A stretch of 64,000 nucleotides of DNA, taken from NCBI RefSeq assembly GCF_001434475.1, contig NZ_AZGF01000003.1:62001-126000 (forward strand), read 5' to 3'. This document shows positions 32,147 through 40,167 of this stretch, piece after piece. The position numbers were made by a program, and so were the translations under genes. Within the stretch, counting starts at the first letter, position 1; the number at the start of each line of letters is the position of its first letter. The notes under the pieces are model-generated. The model was not told the origin of the DNA, made no database searches, and worked only from the letters and a program-made list of their open reading frames with translations. The stretch is from Paucilactobacillus suebicus DSM 5007 = KCTC 3549 (GTDB lineage: Bacteria; Bacillota; Bacilli; Lactobacillales; Lactobacillaceae).

Positions 32147-32413
32147 GAAGAAGGTACAGAAATATATTTACATCGAAAGATTGATGTTGAACCTTTTTTT
32201 AGTAGAATGAAGGCATTACTTGGTGTGCGACGAACTCATTTATGACGACAACAGTCCATGAAAAATGAGCCGGGTATATTATTAATTACCATGAACCTAA
32301 CGAAATTGAGTACATTATTAAATAATAATACTGAAGAACTGCTCAATCATAACTTTTCTGATGCAAAAAATATGTTTCTAAAAAAGCAGAATCAAAATTA
32401 TCTTTCAAGATAA
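32147..32413 (+). pseudogene. C-terminal remnant of a DDE transposase (IS1182/IS5-like)
   Basis: One frame reads EEGTEIYLHRKIDVEPFFSR, then MKALLGVRRTHL, an in-frame TGA (32243-32245), then RQQSMKNEPGILLITMNLTK and a tail to the stop at 32411. Catalytic Glu in the VEPFF-S-MK motif, then the R-x-RR pattern and the N-L terminus are typical of the last part of IS1182/IS5-type transposases. The 5' part of the gene and the left end of the element are missing. It is a decayed fragment next to the complete IS30 element. Confidence 0.7.
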
Positions 32414-32429
32414 GTTTGATTCTGCTTTT
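32382..32429 (+). terminator. Hairpin after the transposase remnant
   Basis: AAAAGCAGAATCAAA and TTTGATTCTGCTTTT form a perfect 15-bp stem. It overlaps the remnant's stop codon and was probably its terminator. Confidence 0.7.
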
Positions 32430-32446
32430 CAATTATTCAGTGACTA

Positions 32447-33660
32447 ATTTTTTCCCCGAATTGTCAAACCAAGTGCAACAAATAGACCTATTTCAAAAAA
32501 TTGGTATAGTTAGTCAGCTAACTCGGGAACAATGTCCGCAGGACATTTATAGTCCAAGCACCTTCTTGGACGGTGATTAAGTGTATATTGAACTTCTTGA
32601 ATATCAATAATGGAAAAATCTTTGAATGATTTTCCTTTAGGAAAGAATTCTCGAAGTAAGCCATTAGTGTTTTCATTGGTGCCACGCTCCCAAGGTGAAT
32701 AAAGGTGAGCAAAATAGACATCTGTTCCAGAAACATTATCCAGCAATGCAAACTCACTACCATTGTCGAACGTTATTGTGCTGAAGTGTTGAGATCCATA
32801 GTTATCAATGACAGACTGAAGTGCCTTTCGACAAGTATCAGCGTGATAATTTGAGATCTTCACTATTATTTCTAATCGACTTGAGCGTTCCGTCAAAGTC
32901 ATTAGTGCAGGTTCAGTGTCGACACGCTTTGCCTTAATTAAATCACCCTCCCAATGTCCAAACTCAACTCGTTTTTCAACGCTGGCTGGATGCAATTCGA
33001 TTGATTTACCCAGTATTTTTTTATTGATTCTGTTATGGCGCTTACCAGCATGTTTTACACGACGGCGTAGTTTAATTGGTAGATCTTGATTTCTCAATGA
33101 AAAAAGGTTGCACTCAATATATCTGTACACCGTTGGTGTTGAAGGGCATGGGTAACTCGGATAATTCTGTCTAAACCAATGTACAAATGTATCAACACTG
33201 TGTAAACTCGGCTTTGATCTAAGTGCTTTAGTGAGTAACTCAATAAAGAATCCACATTTGGCAAATAGTCCTTTCCAAACACAATGTGAACGATGTTCAC
33301 GATAAACGGCTTCACCAGTATCTGCAAAATAGGTTGTATAAGCACAATGTCGCTGAGAATCTATCTGTGTTGTTGTGCCTCGTTTCAGTTCACGATATAC
33401 AGTACTTGCATTACGTCCGATTAAATCTGCAATTTTATGAACTGGAACACCGAGTTTATAAAATGATTCAATTTGCCCACGCTCATATGATTGTAGTTGT
33501 TGGTAGTGCCTGTGAGTAGTATTCTTAGATTGGGTCATGAAGAGATTCCTTTCTTACTTTGTTTAGTCGCTTATAAGAATAGGTCTTCATGGCCTTTTTA
33601 TCTAGACTAAATGGTCTAGTTGGTTAATGTTGCACTTCGATTTTAAATCGGGGAAAAAAT
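32447..33660 (-). mobile_element. IS30-family insertion sequence
   Basis: The transposase gene is bracketed by imperfect terminal inverted repeats of about 33 bp. Left and right ends share ATTTTTTCCCCGA (13 of 13) at the tips and AAGTGCAACA (10 of 10) at the inner side, with a diverged middle. The length is about 1.21 kb. I see no clear target duplication. It sits between a transposase remnant and the glnA terminator. Confidence 0.85.
32510..33538 (-). CDS. IS30-family transposase
   Basis: The 342-residue transposase has an N-terminal HTH (YERGQIESFYKLGVPVHKIADLIGRNASTVYRELKRG) and the DDE catalytic core. The first Asp is in FGHWEGDLIKAKR, the second in ITFDNGSEFA, and the Glu in ERGTNENTNGLLREFFPKG. 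This order and N-E-N-x-N-G are typical of IS30. The frame is intact from ATG to stop. The element therefore may still be active. Confidence 0.93.
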   Translation of the reverse strand: MTQSKNTTHRHYQQLQSYERGQIESFYKLGVPVHKIADLIGRNASTVYRELKRGTTTQIDSQRHCAYTTYFADTGEAVYREHRSHCVWKGLFAKCGFFIELLTKALRSKPSLHSVDTFVHWFRQNYPSYPCPSTPTVYRYIECNLFSLRNQDLPIKLRRRVKHAGKRHNRINKKILGKSIELHPASVEKRVEFGHWEGDLIKAKRVDTEPALMTLTERSSRLEIIVKISNYHADTCRKALQSVIDNYGSQHFSTITFDNGSEFALLDNVSGTDVYFAHLYSPWERGTNENTNGLLREFFPKGKSFKDFSIIDIQEVQYTLNHRPRRCLDYKCPADIVPELAD

Positions 33661-33668
33661 CAGCAGTC

Positions 33669-33701
33669 AAAAAAGGCCTACCATTTTCGGTAAGCCTTTT
33701 T
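33669..33701 (-). terminator. Terminator of the glnRA operon
   Basis: AAAAAGGCCTTACC-type stem: AAAAGGC and GCCTTTT arms enclose TACC/GGTA around a short loop. A T-run follows on the minus strand, 30 bases after glnA. Confidence 0.85.
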
Positions 33702-33731
33702 GCTATAATATCTTAATTATAAGTCAGTAAA

Positions 33732-35072
33732 TTAGTACTTCTCAACGTACTGATCGCGTTCCCATTCACTAACCTGTTGACGATAAGCGTCCCATTCAAG
33801 GTTCTTAGCCTCCATAAAACTCTTGTATAAATGATCGCCCATCGAGTGCTTAAGTACTTCGTCCGTCTCAAGATACTTAAGAGCATTGTGAAGTGTTGAT
33901 GGCAAACTGATAATATTGTTATCTTCACGTTCTGTTTCATCCATCCGGTAAATATTACGATCAACACTATCGTTTGGCTGAATATCTGCCTTGACACCGT
34001 CTAAGCCTGCTTCAAGTACAGCAGCAATTGCCAAGTATGGATTAGCTGAAGGATCAACTGAACGTAATTCTAGACGTGTTGAAACGCCACGAGCATTTGG
34101 TACTCGAATTAATGGTGAACGGTTTGAGCCAGACCAAGCAACGTATACTGGTGCTTCAAAGCCAGGAACCAATCGTTTGTACGAGTTAACGATTGGGTTG
34201 GTGATAGCTGTAAAGTTACGTGCATGCTTCAATAATCCACCTAAGAAGTTATAAGCGGTATGTGACAAATCAAGGTCTCCGCCATCTTCGTAGAATGTAT
34301 TACCATCTTTATTGAAAAGTGACATGTTGATATGCATACCGGAACCATTGATACCTGATAATGGTTTTGGCATGAATGTTGCGAATAAACCATACTTACG
34401 AGCGACAGTCTTAACAACTAACTTGAACGTTTGAATGTTATCTGCGGCTTCCAGTGCATTTGCATACTTAAAATCAATTTCGTGTTGACCTGGAGCAACT
34501 TCGTGGTGAGCAGCTTCAATTTCAAAGCCCATATTTTCAAGCTCTAGCACGATATCGCGGCGGCAATTTTCGCCTAAGTCCATTGGCGCCATATCGAAGT
34601 AACTGCCTTGGTCATTTAATTTTGTTGTTGGTTTACCAGCTTCGTCCATCTTAAAGAGGAAGAATTCTGGTTCAGGTCCGATGTTAAAATCAGTGAAGCC
34701 TGCAGACTTCATGTCATCAAGTACACGAATCAAGTTATTACGTGGGTCACCAGCGAATGGCTTACGATCAGCCGTGTAAACTTCGCAAATTACACGAGCA
34801 ACTTTGCCGTGTTCTGCACCCCATGGAAATACAAGCCATGTTGACATGTCTGGATAAAGGTACATATCACTTTCTTCAATTCGAACGAATCCATCGATTG
34901 ATGATCCATCAAACATAATTTTGTTAGCCAAAAGTTTGTCTAATTGACTGATTGGAATCTCAACGTTCTTGATAGTGCCAAACAGATCGGTAAACATCAA
35001 TCTGAGAAAACGTACATTTTCATCCTTAATTAACTGTCGAACCTCATCGTCTGTATATACATGCTTAGCCAT
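33732..35072 (-). CDS. glnA: Glutamine synthetase, type I
   Basis: The 446-residue enzyme makes glutamine from glutamate, ammonia and ATP. It has [23 protein letters not shown] (about residues 52-75), the metal and substrate motifs in [18 protein letters not shown], and [29 protein letters not shown] lies in the C-terminal half. No adenylylation segment is visible, which is consistent with the GSI-alpha class regulated by feedback and GlnR. It lies 46 bases after glnR in the glnRA operon. Confidence 0.97.
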   Translation of the reverse strand: MAKHVYTDDEVRQLIKDENVRFLRLMFTDLFGTIKNVEIPISQLDKLLANKIMFDGSSIDGFVRIEESDMYLYPDMSTWLVFPWGAEHGKVARVICEVYTADRKPFAGDPRNNLIRVLDDMKSAGFTDFNIGPEPEFFLFKMDEAGKPTTKLNDQGSYFDMAPMDLGENCRRDIVLELENMGFEIEAAHHEVAPGQHEIDFKYANALEAADNIQTFKLVVKTVARKYGLFATFMPKPLSGINGSGMHINMSLFNKDGNTFYEDGGDLDLSHTAYNFLGGLLKHARNFTAITNPIVNSYKRLVPGFEAPVYVAWSGSNRSPLIRVPNARGVSTRLELRSVDPSANPYLAIAAVLEAGLDGVKADIQPNDSVDRNIYRMDETEREDNNIISLPSTLHNALKYLETDEVLKHSMGDHLYKSFMEAKNLEWDAYRQQVSEWERDQYVEKY

Positions 35073-35118
35073 ATAAATACCTTACCTTTCTTATACCCAA
35101 CAACATTAAAATGTTTTT

Positions 35119-35499
35119 TTATCGGAGCTTGGGACTAGTTGGAGACATACCTTGCAGTCCGCCAGCACGGAGAATTTCATCATGAAGAATTTCGCGAACA
35201 TCATCGTCTGTTAGTGTCTTACTTTGTTGTTCTTTGCGGTGTTCTTGATCCAGTTGCTTCTGCATAAAGATTTCTCGAATGCCGGCCATATTAAGACCCT
35301 CATCAAGATAATCTTTAATTTCCAGTAAACGATCAACGTCGTTTAGTGAGTACAGTCGGCGATTACCATCACTGCGCTCAGGCTTAATCAACTCCTGAGT
35401 TTCATAATAGCGAATCTGCCTTGCAGTTAAGTTGGTCAATTTCATCACAGTACCAATTGGCAAGACTGCTAATGAACGTCTGAGTTCCTTTTCCTTCAT
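35119..35499 (-). CDS. glnR: Nitrogen regulator GlnR (MerR family)
   Basis: The 126-residue repressor has a MerR-type HTH (LPIGTVMKLTNLTARQIRYYETQELIKPERSDGNRRLYSLNDVDRL). Its short C-terminal tail (residues 85-126) senses feedback-inhibited glutamine synthetase. It represses glnRA when nitrogen is plentiful. A perfect GlnR box lies upstream at 35566-35582. The gene leads the glnRA operon, the usual Firmicute arrangement. Confidence 0.95.
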   Translation of the reverse strand: MKEKELRRSLAVLPIGTVMKLTNLTARQIRYYETQELIKPERSDGNRRLYSLNDVDRLLEIKDYLDEGLNMAGIREIFMQKQLDQEHRKEQQSKTLTDDDVREILHDEILRAGGLQGMSPTSPKLR

Positions 35500-35544
35500 G
35501 AATCAACCCTCCTTCCTGATTACGTAAAAAGCATAACAGCGAAA

Positions 35545-35582
35545 ATTATAAAAGTCAATGTTTCATGTCATGTTTTCTAACA
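35545..35582 (-). promoter_or_regulatory. glnR promoter with GlnR/TnrA box
   Basis: On the minus strand TGTTA-GAAAACA-TGACA (35566-35582) fits TGTNA-N7-TNACA exactly. The -10 TATAAT is at 35545-35550, so the box overlaps the expected -35 region. This predicts autorepression of glnRA. Confidence 0.9.
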
Positions 35583-35596
35583 TATAACTAAATGAC

Positions 35597-36520
35597 TTAC
35601 TTTCGTAACCATTCGGTAGCTATTTGGTTAATTTCGGTAACTGAATTAGTATGTTCTACTAAATTAAACCAAGTGACATCCATTTTATTACGGAACCAGG
35701 TTAATTGACGTTTAGCATAGTGACGCGAATCTTGCTTGATTTTTTCAACAGCAGTTTGAAAATCACACTTCTGATCAAAATAATCGAATAGTTCACGATA
35801 CCCAATTCCTTTACCTGACTGAAAATTAACTCCATTTTGATCGTAGAGCCATCGTGCTTCTTGTTGAAGACCTTCATCTAACATTTGATTAACGCGTTGA
35901 TTTATACGGTTATAAAGCAGTTTTCGATCAGTATTCAGGCCTATTAGCTTAAATTCATTAGTACTATGTTTTTGTATTTGATCGGAAAAAAGATGGCCAG
36001 TTTTTTCAATCACTTCTAGTGCTCTAATTACCCTTCTATCATTATTAACTGGGATTCCAACTGCAGCTTTGTGATCAAGATCATTTAAATGGTCCCAAAG
36101 TTGCTGCTTACCGTTTAAGTCTGCAAATGCATGCCATTTAGCTCTAATTGCTTCGGATTCTGAATCAAATTGATCATTTCCAAGTGCAAGATTTTCTACT
36201 AATGATTGGACATAAAATCCCGTTCCACCAACAACAATGGGCTGTTTCCCCCGAGCAACAATATCATCTATTGTCTTATTAGCAAGGGATTGAAAGTCAG
36301 AAACAGAAAACCGTTCATTAATCTCTCTGATATTGATTAAATGATGTGTTATTCCTTGCATTTCCTTCGGCAATATTTTTGCAGTTCCAATATCCAGATG
36401 CTTGTATACTTGCATTGAATCACCTGAAATAATTTCTCCATTCAACTCTTTTGCCATTTTCAAAGATAATTCAGTTTTGCCAACTGCCGTTGGGCCGACA
36501 ATCGCTAGTACTTTAGTCAA
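35597..36520 (-). CDS. miaA: tRNA dimethylallyltransferase
   Basis: MiaA adds a dimethylallyl group to A37 of tRNAs that read codons starting with U. The 307-residue protein has the P-loop GPTAVGKTELSLKMAK (9-24), ISGDSMQVYKHLDIGTAK, VGGTGFYVQSL and DRRVIRALE. The end of the coding region includes YAKRQLTWFRNK. The gene lies between glnR and the DUF3042 gene; its stop is followed by the GlnR box. Confidence 0.96.
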   Translation of the reverse strand: MTKVLAIVGPTAVGKTELSLKMAKELNGEIISGDSMQVYKHLDIGTAKILPKEMQGITHHLINIREINERFSVSDFQSLANKTIDDIVARGKQPIVVGGTGFYVQSLVENLALGNDQFDSESEAIRAKWHAFADLNGKQQLWDHLNDLDHKAAVGIPVNNDRRVIRALEVIEKTGHLFSDQIQKHSTNEFKLIGLNTDRKLLYNRINQRVNQMLDEGLQQEARWLYDQNGVNFQSGKGIGYRELFDYFDQKCDFQTAVEKIKQDSRHYAKRQLTWFRNKMDVTWFNLVEHTNSVTEINQIATEWLRK

Positions 36521-36603
36521 TTTATCAAACTCCTTTTGTGAATGACTGGTAAATGTGATCGTTTTCTTGCATAATAGGGTAAATAAGAATTGGGGGTATG
36601 ATC

Positions 36604-36780
36604 ATGAAACAATTTGCAAAGGGCTTTGTAATTGGAACGGCTGCCACAGTTGGTGCCGTTATTGGCGGTATTGCAACATTCCGCAAGCACGTGGTTAAGC
36701 CAATTGAGGAAGAAGAAACAAGATTTGAGGAAAATCGTAAAGCGGCTGTCAGAAAAGGTCGTTCTGCACACAACAAATAA
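36604..36780 (+). CDS. DUF3042 small membrane protein
   Basis: The 58-residue protein starts MKQFAKGFVIGTAATVGAVIGGIATFRKHVVKPIEEEE. It has a single hydrophobic helix (about 7-27) with Gly-rich packing, then a strongly charged tail (RFEENRKAAVRKGRSAHNK). This matches the lactobacillar DUF3042 family found beside miaA. The ATG at 36604 has GGGGG seven bases upstream; an ATG at 36598 is too close. Function is unknown. Confidence 0.8.
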   Translation: MKQFAKGFVIGTAATVGAVIGGIATFRKHVVKPIEEEETRFEENRKAAVRKGRSAHNK

Positions 36781-36810
36781 TTTATTTCCGTTTCATGAAG
36801 TTATGTATGA

Positions 36811-36851
36811 AAGAAGACAGGTTACCTTATTAGGTTGCGTGTCTTCTTTTT
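36811..36851 (+). terminator. Terminator of the DUF3042 gene
   Basis: AAGAAGACA and TGTCTTCTT form a 9-bp stem with a T-run. Confidence 0.85.
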
Positions 36852-36871
36852 GATTTTCATTAACAAAATTA

Positions 36872-36902
36872 AGGAGGCTAGAAATTACTTTCTCAGCCTC
36901 CT
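36872..36902 (-). terminator. Hairpin after the rhodanese gene
   Basis: AGGAGGCT and AGCCTCCT pair around a 15-base loop, 15 bases after the stop of the minus-strand operon. The T-run is short. Confidence 0.6.
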
Positions 36903-36916
36903 ATTTTGATTGTAAA

Positions 36917-37330
36917 TTAATATTTCTTCGTCTTTGTTTTACCACTCCAACGAGCGTAGCCATTTTTTAGAATGGAGATATCCTTATACCCTTGCTTACC
37001 AAGAGTTGATGCTGCACGTGTACTCAAAGTCATGCCTTGATCGTAAAGATAAACTGGAAGGTCTTTTCGGATCTCCACATATCGCTGTTTCAACATGCTA
37101 TAAGGTACGCTACGTGCACCAAGAATATGTCCCTTGTCAAAGTCAGTCTTTTCACGCAAATCGATGACCTGAGCTTTCCTCATACCGTCTTCAAATACAT
37201 CTTCTTCAAGAACTTTAGCGAACCTCTTCCGACGGATGGACTGTGTAATCGTGCTCCCGATCCAAATAACAATAACAATTAATAATATAACATCGACCGC
37301 GATCAATGCTTTGCTAACTCCAACTACCAA
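36917..37330 (-). CDS. Membrane-anchored rhodanese-like protein
   Basis: The 137-residue protein has an N-terminal TM segment (about 10-30, AVDVILLIVIVIWIGSTI) and a cytoplasmic rhodanese domain. Domain motifs are VIDLREKTDFDKGHILGARSVPY and ISILKNGYARWSG. The active loop reads LYDQGMTLSTR, so Asp occupies the position of the catalytic Cys. It is therefore probably not a sulfurtransferase, as in many Firmicute homologues of this locus. The best start is TTG at 37330, eight bases after GGAGG; the longer TTG at 37345 overlaps that site. It follows glk by 23 bases. Confidence 0.85.
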   Translation of the reverse strand: MVVGVSKALIAVDVILLIVIVIWIGSTITQSIRRKRFAKVLEEDVFEDGMRKAQVIDLREKTDFDKGHILGARSVPYSMLKQRYVEIRKDLPVYLYDQGMTLSTRAASTLGKQGYKDISILKNGYARWSGKTKTKKY

Positions 37331-37353
37331 ATCAAATTCCTCCAAAAATCAAA

Positions 37354-38322
37354 TTACTCAAATCTTTGAGCCAACGAAGCAGCTCCGATGACGCCAGCGT
37401 CATTTCCGAGTTCAGCTAACTTTAATGATGTAGAATCGCGAACAGTTGCAAATGCGTATTCCTGGAATGATGTGTTAACACGATCAAGTAGGAATTTACC
37501 TGCTGCAGATACGCCTCCGCCAATTACAACAAACTCTGGATTTAAGATATTACTAATATTAGCACATGCGAGCCCAAGATAGTGTGCCACTTTATCGACA
37601 ACTTCATTTGCTAAGAAGTCATCTTCTTTTTCAGCCAAATCAAAAACAATTTTTGAAGTAATTTCCTGTCCATCGTCAATCATTGCTTTTAATTTGCTGT
37701 CACCGGCGTATTGTTCAGCTGCGTCCGTTGCTAAGTGCACAACGCCAGTTGCTGCAGCGTACTGTTCAAGACAACCATGATTACCACAAGTACATAGATA
37801 GCCCCCGGGCTGAACAATCATGTGGCCAATTTCACCGCCGGCACCGTTAATTCCGTGAACTAATTGTCCGTTAGAAATTACTCCACCACCAACACCAGTA
37901 CCAAGTGTCACAAAGACAACCTCATTACCGTTATTGCCAGCACCCTTCCATCGTTCACCAAGTGCAGCAACGTTTGCATCATTATCAACCGCCGCTTTTA
38001 ATCCTGTACCTGTTTCCAGTTGTTCAATAATTGGTTGCGAGGTCTTCCAGTTAAGGTTAAATGCACCCGTAACAGTTCCTTTGTGAAGATTGACTGTGCC
38101 GGGTGTTCCAATACCGATACCGACAAATTGATCCCGAGACATCTTATACAAATCTATGTGGTGATTGATTGATTCGACAATGCTAGGAACAATATGTTGT
38201 CCATCATCCAAAATATTGGTCCTAAAAGCCCATTTTTGTTGAACTTCACCATTTTCAGTCAAAATTGCAAACTTAATTGTCGTGCCGCCTAAATCAACAC
38301 CGATTAACTTTTTACTACTCAT
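37354..38322 (-). CDS. glk: ROK-family glucokinase
   Basis: The 322-residue enzyme phosphorylates glucose to glucose 6-phosphate. It has the ATP motif LIGVDLGGTTIKFAIL (about 5-20), DNDANVAALGE with the catalytic Asp, and the ROK zinc motif CTCGNHGCLEQYAAATG (near 170). The ATG at 38322 has GGAGG seven bases upstream and overlaps the yqgQ stop by one base (TGATG). It lies in the pbpA-rpmG-yqgN-gluP-yqgQ-glcK order known from Bacillus. Confidence 0.95.
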   Translation of the reverse strand: MSSKKLIGVDLGGTTIKFAILTENGEVQQKWAFRTNILDDGQHIVPSIVESINHHIDLYKMSRDQFVGIGIGTPGTVNLHKGTVTGAFNLNWKTSQPIIEQLETGTGLKAAVDNDANVAALGERWKGAGNNGNEVVFVTLGTGVGGGVISNGQLVHGINGAGGEIGHMIVQPGGYLCTCGNHGCLEQYAAATGVVHLATDAAEQYAGDSKLKAMIDDGQEITSKIVFDLAEKEDDFLANEVVDKVAHYLGLACANISNILNPEFVVIGGGVSAAGKFLLDRVNTSFQEYAFATVRDSTSLKLAELGNDAGVIGAASLAQRFE

Positions 38323-38549
38323 CACACGTCCTCCTTGAGACCATTCCTTGTTTCTAATTGTTCTTCCAAATGGTGTTCATGGCGCAAAACAAGTTTTGCC
38401 TTTAAATAATCATCATGTGATACGACACCTGATTTAAACAAGTTATCTAGTTCAAGTGCCATCAGCTCAATATCCCACTTACGTTTGCCAACATAGACGT
38501 AAACTCCGAATTCTTTGAGCAACTGTTGAACATCATATAACGTTTTCAT
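38322..38549 (-). CDS. yqgQ: YqgQ family protein (DUF910)
   Basis: The 75-residue protein has the YqgQ core (LYDVQQLLKEFGVYVYVGKRKWDIELMALELDNL), which forms a small helical fold. Function is unknown. It is coupled to glk by a one-base overlap and follows the rhomboid gene by 12 bases. Position and pattern make the name safe. Confidence 0.9.
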   Translation of the reverse strand: MKTLYDVQQLLKEFGVYVYVGKRKWDIELMALELDNLFKSGVVSHDDYLKAKLVLRHEHHLEEQLETRNGLKEDV

Positions 38550-38561
38550 TAGTCAATCACC

Positions 38562-39233
38562 TCAGATCGTTCCCATACCCATTTGGTAAAACATAACAAC
38601 TATTACAAGCAATATGATGCCACTTAGAAAACGCTTTATCAAGTTGATTTTACCAATTTGTGGAGTTCCTACAACATATCCCATCAAAAAGCCACCAACT
38701 AATCCACCTAAATGACCATATATATCGATACCAGGCATAAATAGATCGAATACTAAATTAATTGCCACAAATGTCAAAAATTGACGGCTGAGAAGCCGAA
38801 TATACGGATTATGGTGAAATGATTCACCCAGCATTAGAAATGCCCCAAACAAGCCAAAAATGGCCGTGCTGGCTCCAGCAGAAAGTGAATTAGGCAAGAA
38901 CACGAAGCTGGCCAAATTTCCAGTGAGTGCACTGACAAAATAGATTGACAAAAACCGTGCGTGACCAAACATGTTTTCAATTTGAGTGCCAATGTAATAC
39001 ACAGTTACGGAATTAACAACCAAATGCATGAGGCCAATATGAAGAAAAACTGGTGTAATTAATCGCCACCATTGTCCTTCTTGAATCAGTGTGCCAACCT
39101 TTGCGCCAAACTCGATTAAAATCTGTGTATTAGTTGATCCTCCGGCAACCGTCATTAATATAAATACGATTACTTGTATCAAAACAATTGCCTGAGTGCA
39201 AAATGCCTGTTGCTTTAAATTATTCCAACTCAT
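38562..39233 (-). CDS. gluP: Rhomboid family intramembrane serine protease
   Basis: The 223-residue membrane protein has at least six TM segments. The catalytic Ser is S122 in SAGASTAIFGLFG, and the catalytic His is H174 in DIYGHLGGLVGGFLMG. The ER/WR motif WWRLITPVFLHIGLMHLVVN lies before TM2. It cleaves TM substrates within the membrane. The ATG at 39233 has GGGAG six bases upstream and overlaps the cyclo-ligase gene by 14 bases. It lacks the long TPR tail of Bacillus GluP. Confidence 0.92.
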   Translation of the reverse strand: MSWNNLKQQAFCTQAIVLIQVIVFILMTVAGGSTNTQILIEFGAKVGTLIQEGQWWRLITPVFLHIGLMHLVVNSVTVYYIGTQIENMFGHARFLSIYFVSALTGNLASFVFLPNSLSAGASTAIFGLFGAFLMLGESFHHNPYIRLLSRQFLTFVAINLVFDLFMPGIDIYGHLGGLVGGFLMGYVVGTPQIGKINLIKRFLSGIILLVIVVMFYQMGMGTI

Positions 39234-39783
39234 TGTTTTCTCCCTCAGCAATTATTAAATGACCAATTCTAACATCAAATTCATCAACAGGCCAAGTGAT
39301 TTTACCCTGAATCTGTGCAGACAAGACCAGACTAACTGTGTTACCACCATATTTTGACAGGTATCGGTCATAGTAACCAGCACCAAATCCGAGTCGACTA
39401 TGATCACTTGCAAATGAAACCCCTGGGACAATGATCAAGTCTATTTGCTCCTGATTATATATCTGTCCATTGACAGGTTCATCAATGCCAAATTTTTGCT
39501 TGAATTTAGTGTCGTCATCTAACAATACAAATTCCATTTGTCTGTGTGGCAATGTTCTCGGAATAACAATTTTTTTGTTTGATTCAATCGCTTGTTGGAT
39601 GATTGGCGCCGTATTTACTTCAATCGATTGGCTTTTAGTAACTGCAATTATCTTTGCTGATTGCCATTCCGCAGAATTAAACAGGTGTGCATACATTGAT
39701 TGCTCTTGACGTTCCTTTTCGTGAGCATTCATTGCGGACATTTCGCCAATGTAGTGTTTTCGAGCCTGTGTTTTGTCGTTAAT
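39220..39783 (-). CDS. 5-formyltetrahydrofolate cyclo-ligase, probable ATT start
   Basis: This enzyme turns 5-formyl-THF into methenyl-THF with ATP. The core shows SIEVNTAPIIQQAI, GVSFASDHSRLGFGAGYYDRYL with the Gly-rich ATP loop, and QGKITWPVDEFDVRIGHLI. The first ATG (39741) would start at MSAMNAHEKER and remove the Lys/Arg segment that binds ATP. In the same frame the sequence upstream reads INDKTQARKHYIGE, which fits the family N-terminus. It begins at ATT (39783), nine bases after AGAGG, and no ATG, GTG or TTG is available between the stop and 39741. The 187-residue product is normal length. Confidence 0.85.
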   Translation of the reverse strand: MNDKTQARKHYIGEMSAMNAHEKERQEQSMYAHLFNSAEWQSAKIIAVTKSQSIEVNTAPIIQQAIESNKKIVIPRTLPHRQMEFVLLDDDTKFKQKFGIDEPVNGQIYNQEQIDLIIVPGVSFASDHSRLGFGAGYYDRYLSKYGGNTVSLVLSAQIQGKITWPVDEFDVRIGHLIIAEGENNELE

Positions 39784-39895
39784 TGCAGTTCGCCTCTATT
39801 CAAAATTTTGTGTAATAGATACAAAAAGAGTAGCAACAAAGAATCTTGTTACTACCCTTTAATACATAACCTGGCACAAGACCATTATATGTTAA

Positions 39896-40045
39896 TTATT
39901 TTGTTTCACGATGTAAAGTAACCTTGTGATCCCGTGGGCAGTACTTCTTTAATTCAATACGGTCGGGATTGTTACGACGGTTCTTACTTGATAAGTAATT
40001 CCGTTCATGGCATTCAGTACATTCTAATGTGATGTGTACGCGCAT
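39896..40045 (-). CDS. rpmG: Ribosomal protein L33
   Basis: The 49-residue protein reads [20 protein letters not shown] at its start and ends VTLHRETK. It has CTEC and YCPR, the partial zinc-ribbon form of B. subtilis RpmGA. GGAGG lies eight bases before the ATG at 40045. It lies between the PBP and cyclo-ligase genes, the standard place. The gene is too short to be found by long-ORF searches. Confidence 0.95.
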   Translation of the reverse strand: MRVHITLECTECHERNYLSSKNRRNNPDRIELKKYCPRDHKVTLHRETK

Positions 40046-40167
40046 GGCTGAAACCTCCAAACTTTTTTAATCGGGTGGAACCCTAACTCGTATAACTATA
40101 TCATTAATTAACCCTTTTGGCTAGTGATTTATGACAGTTTGTTAAGTAAAGTTCCTTGACATGCTTG

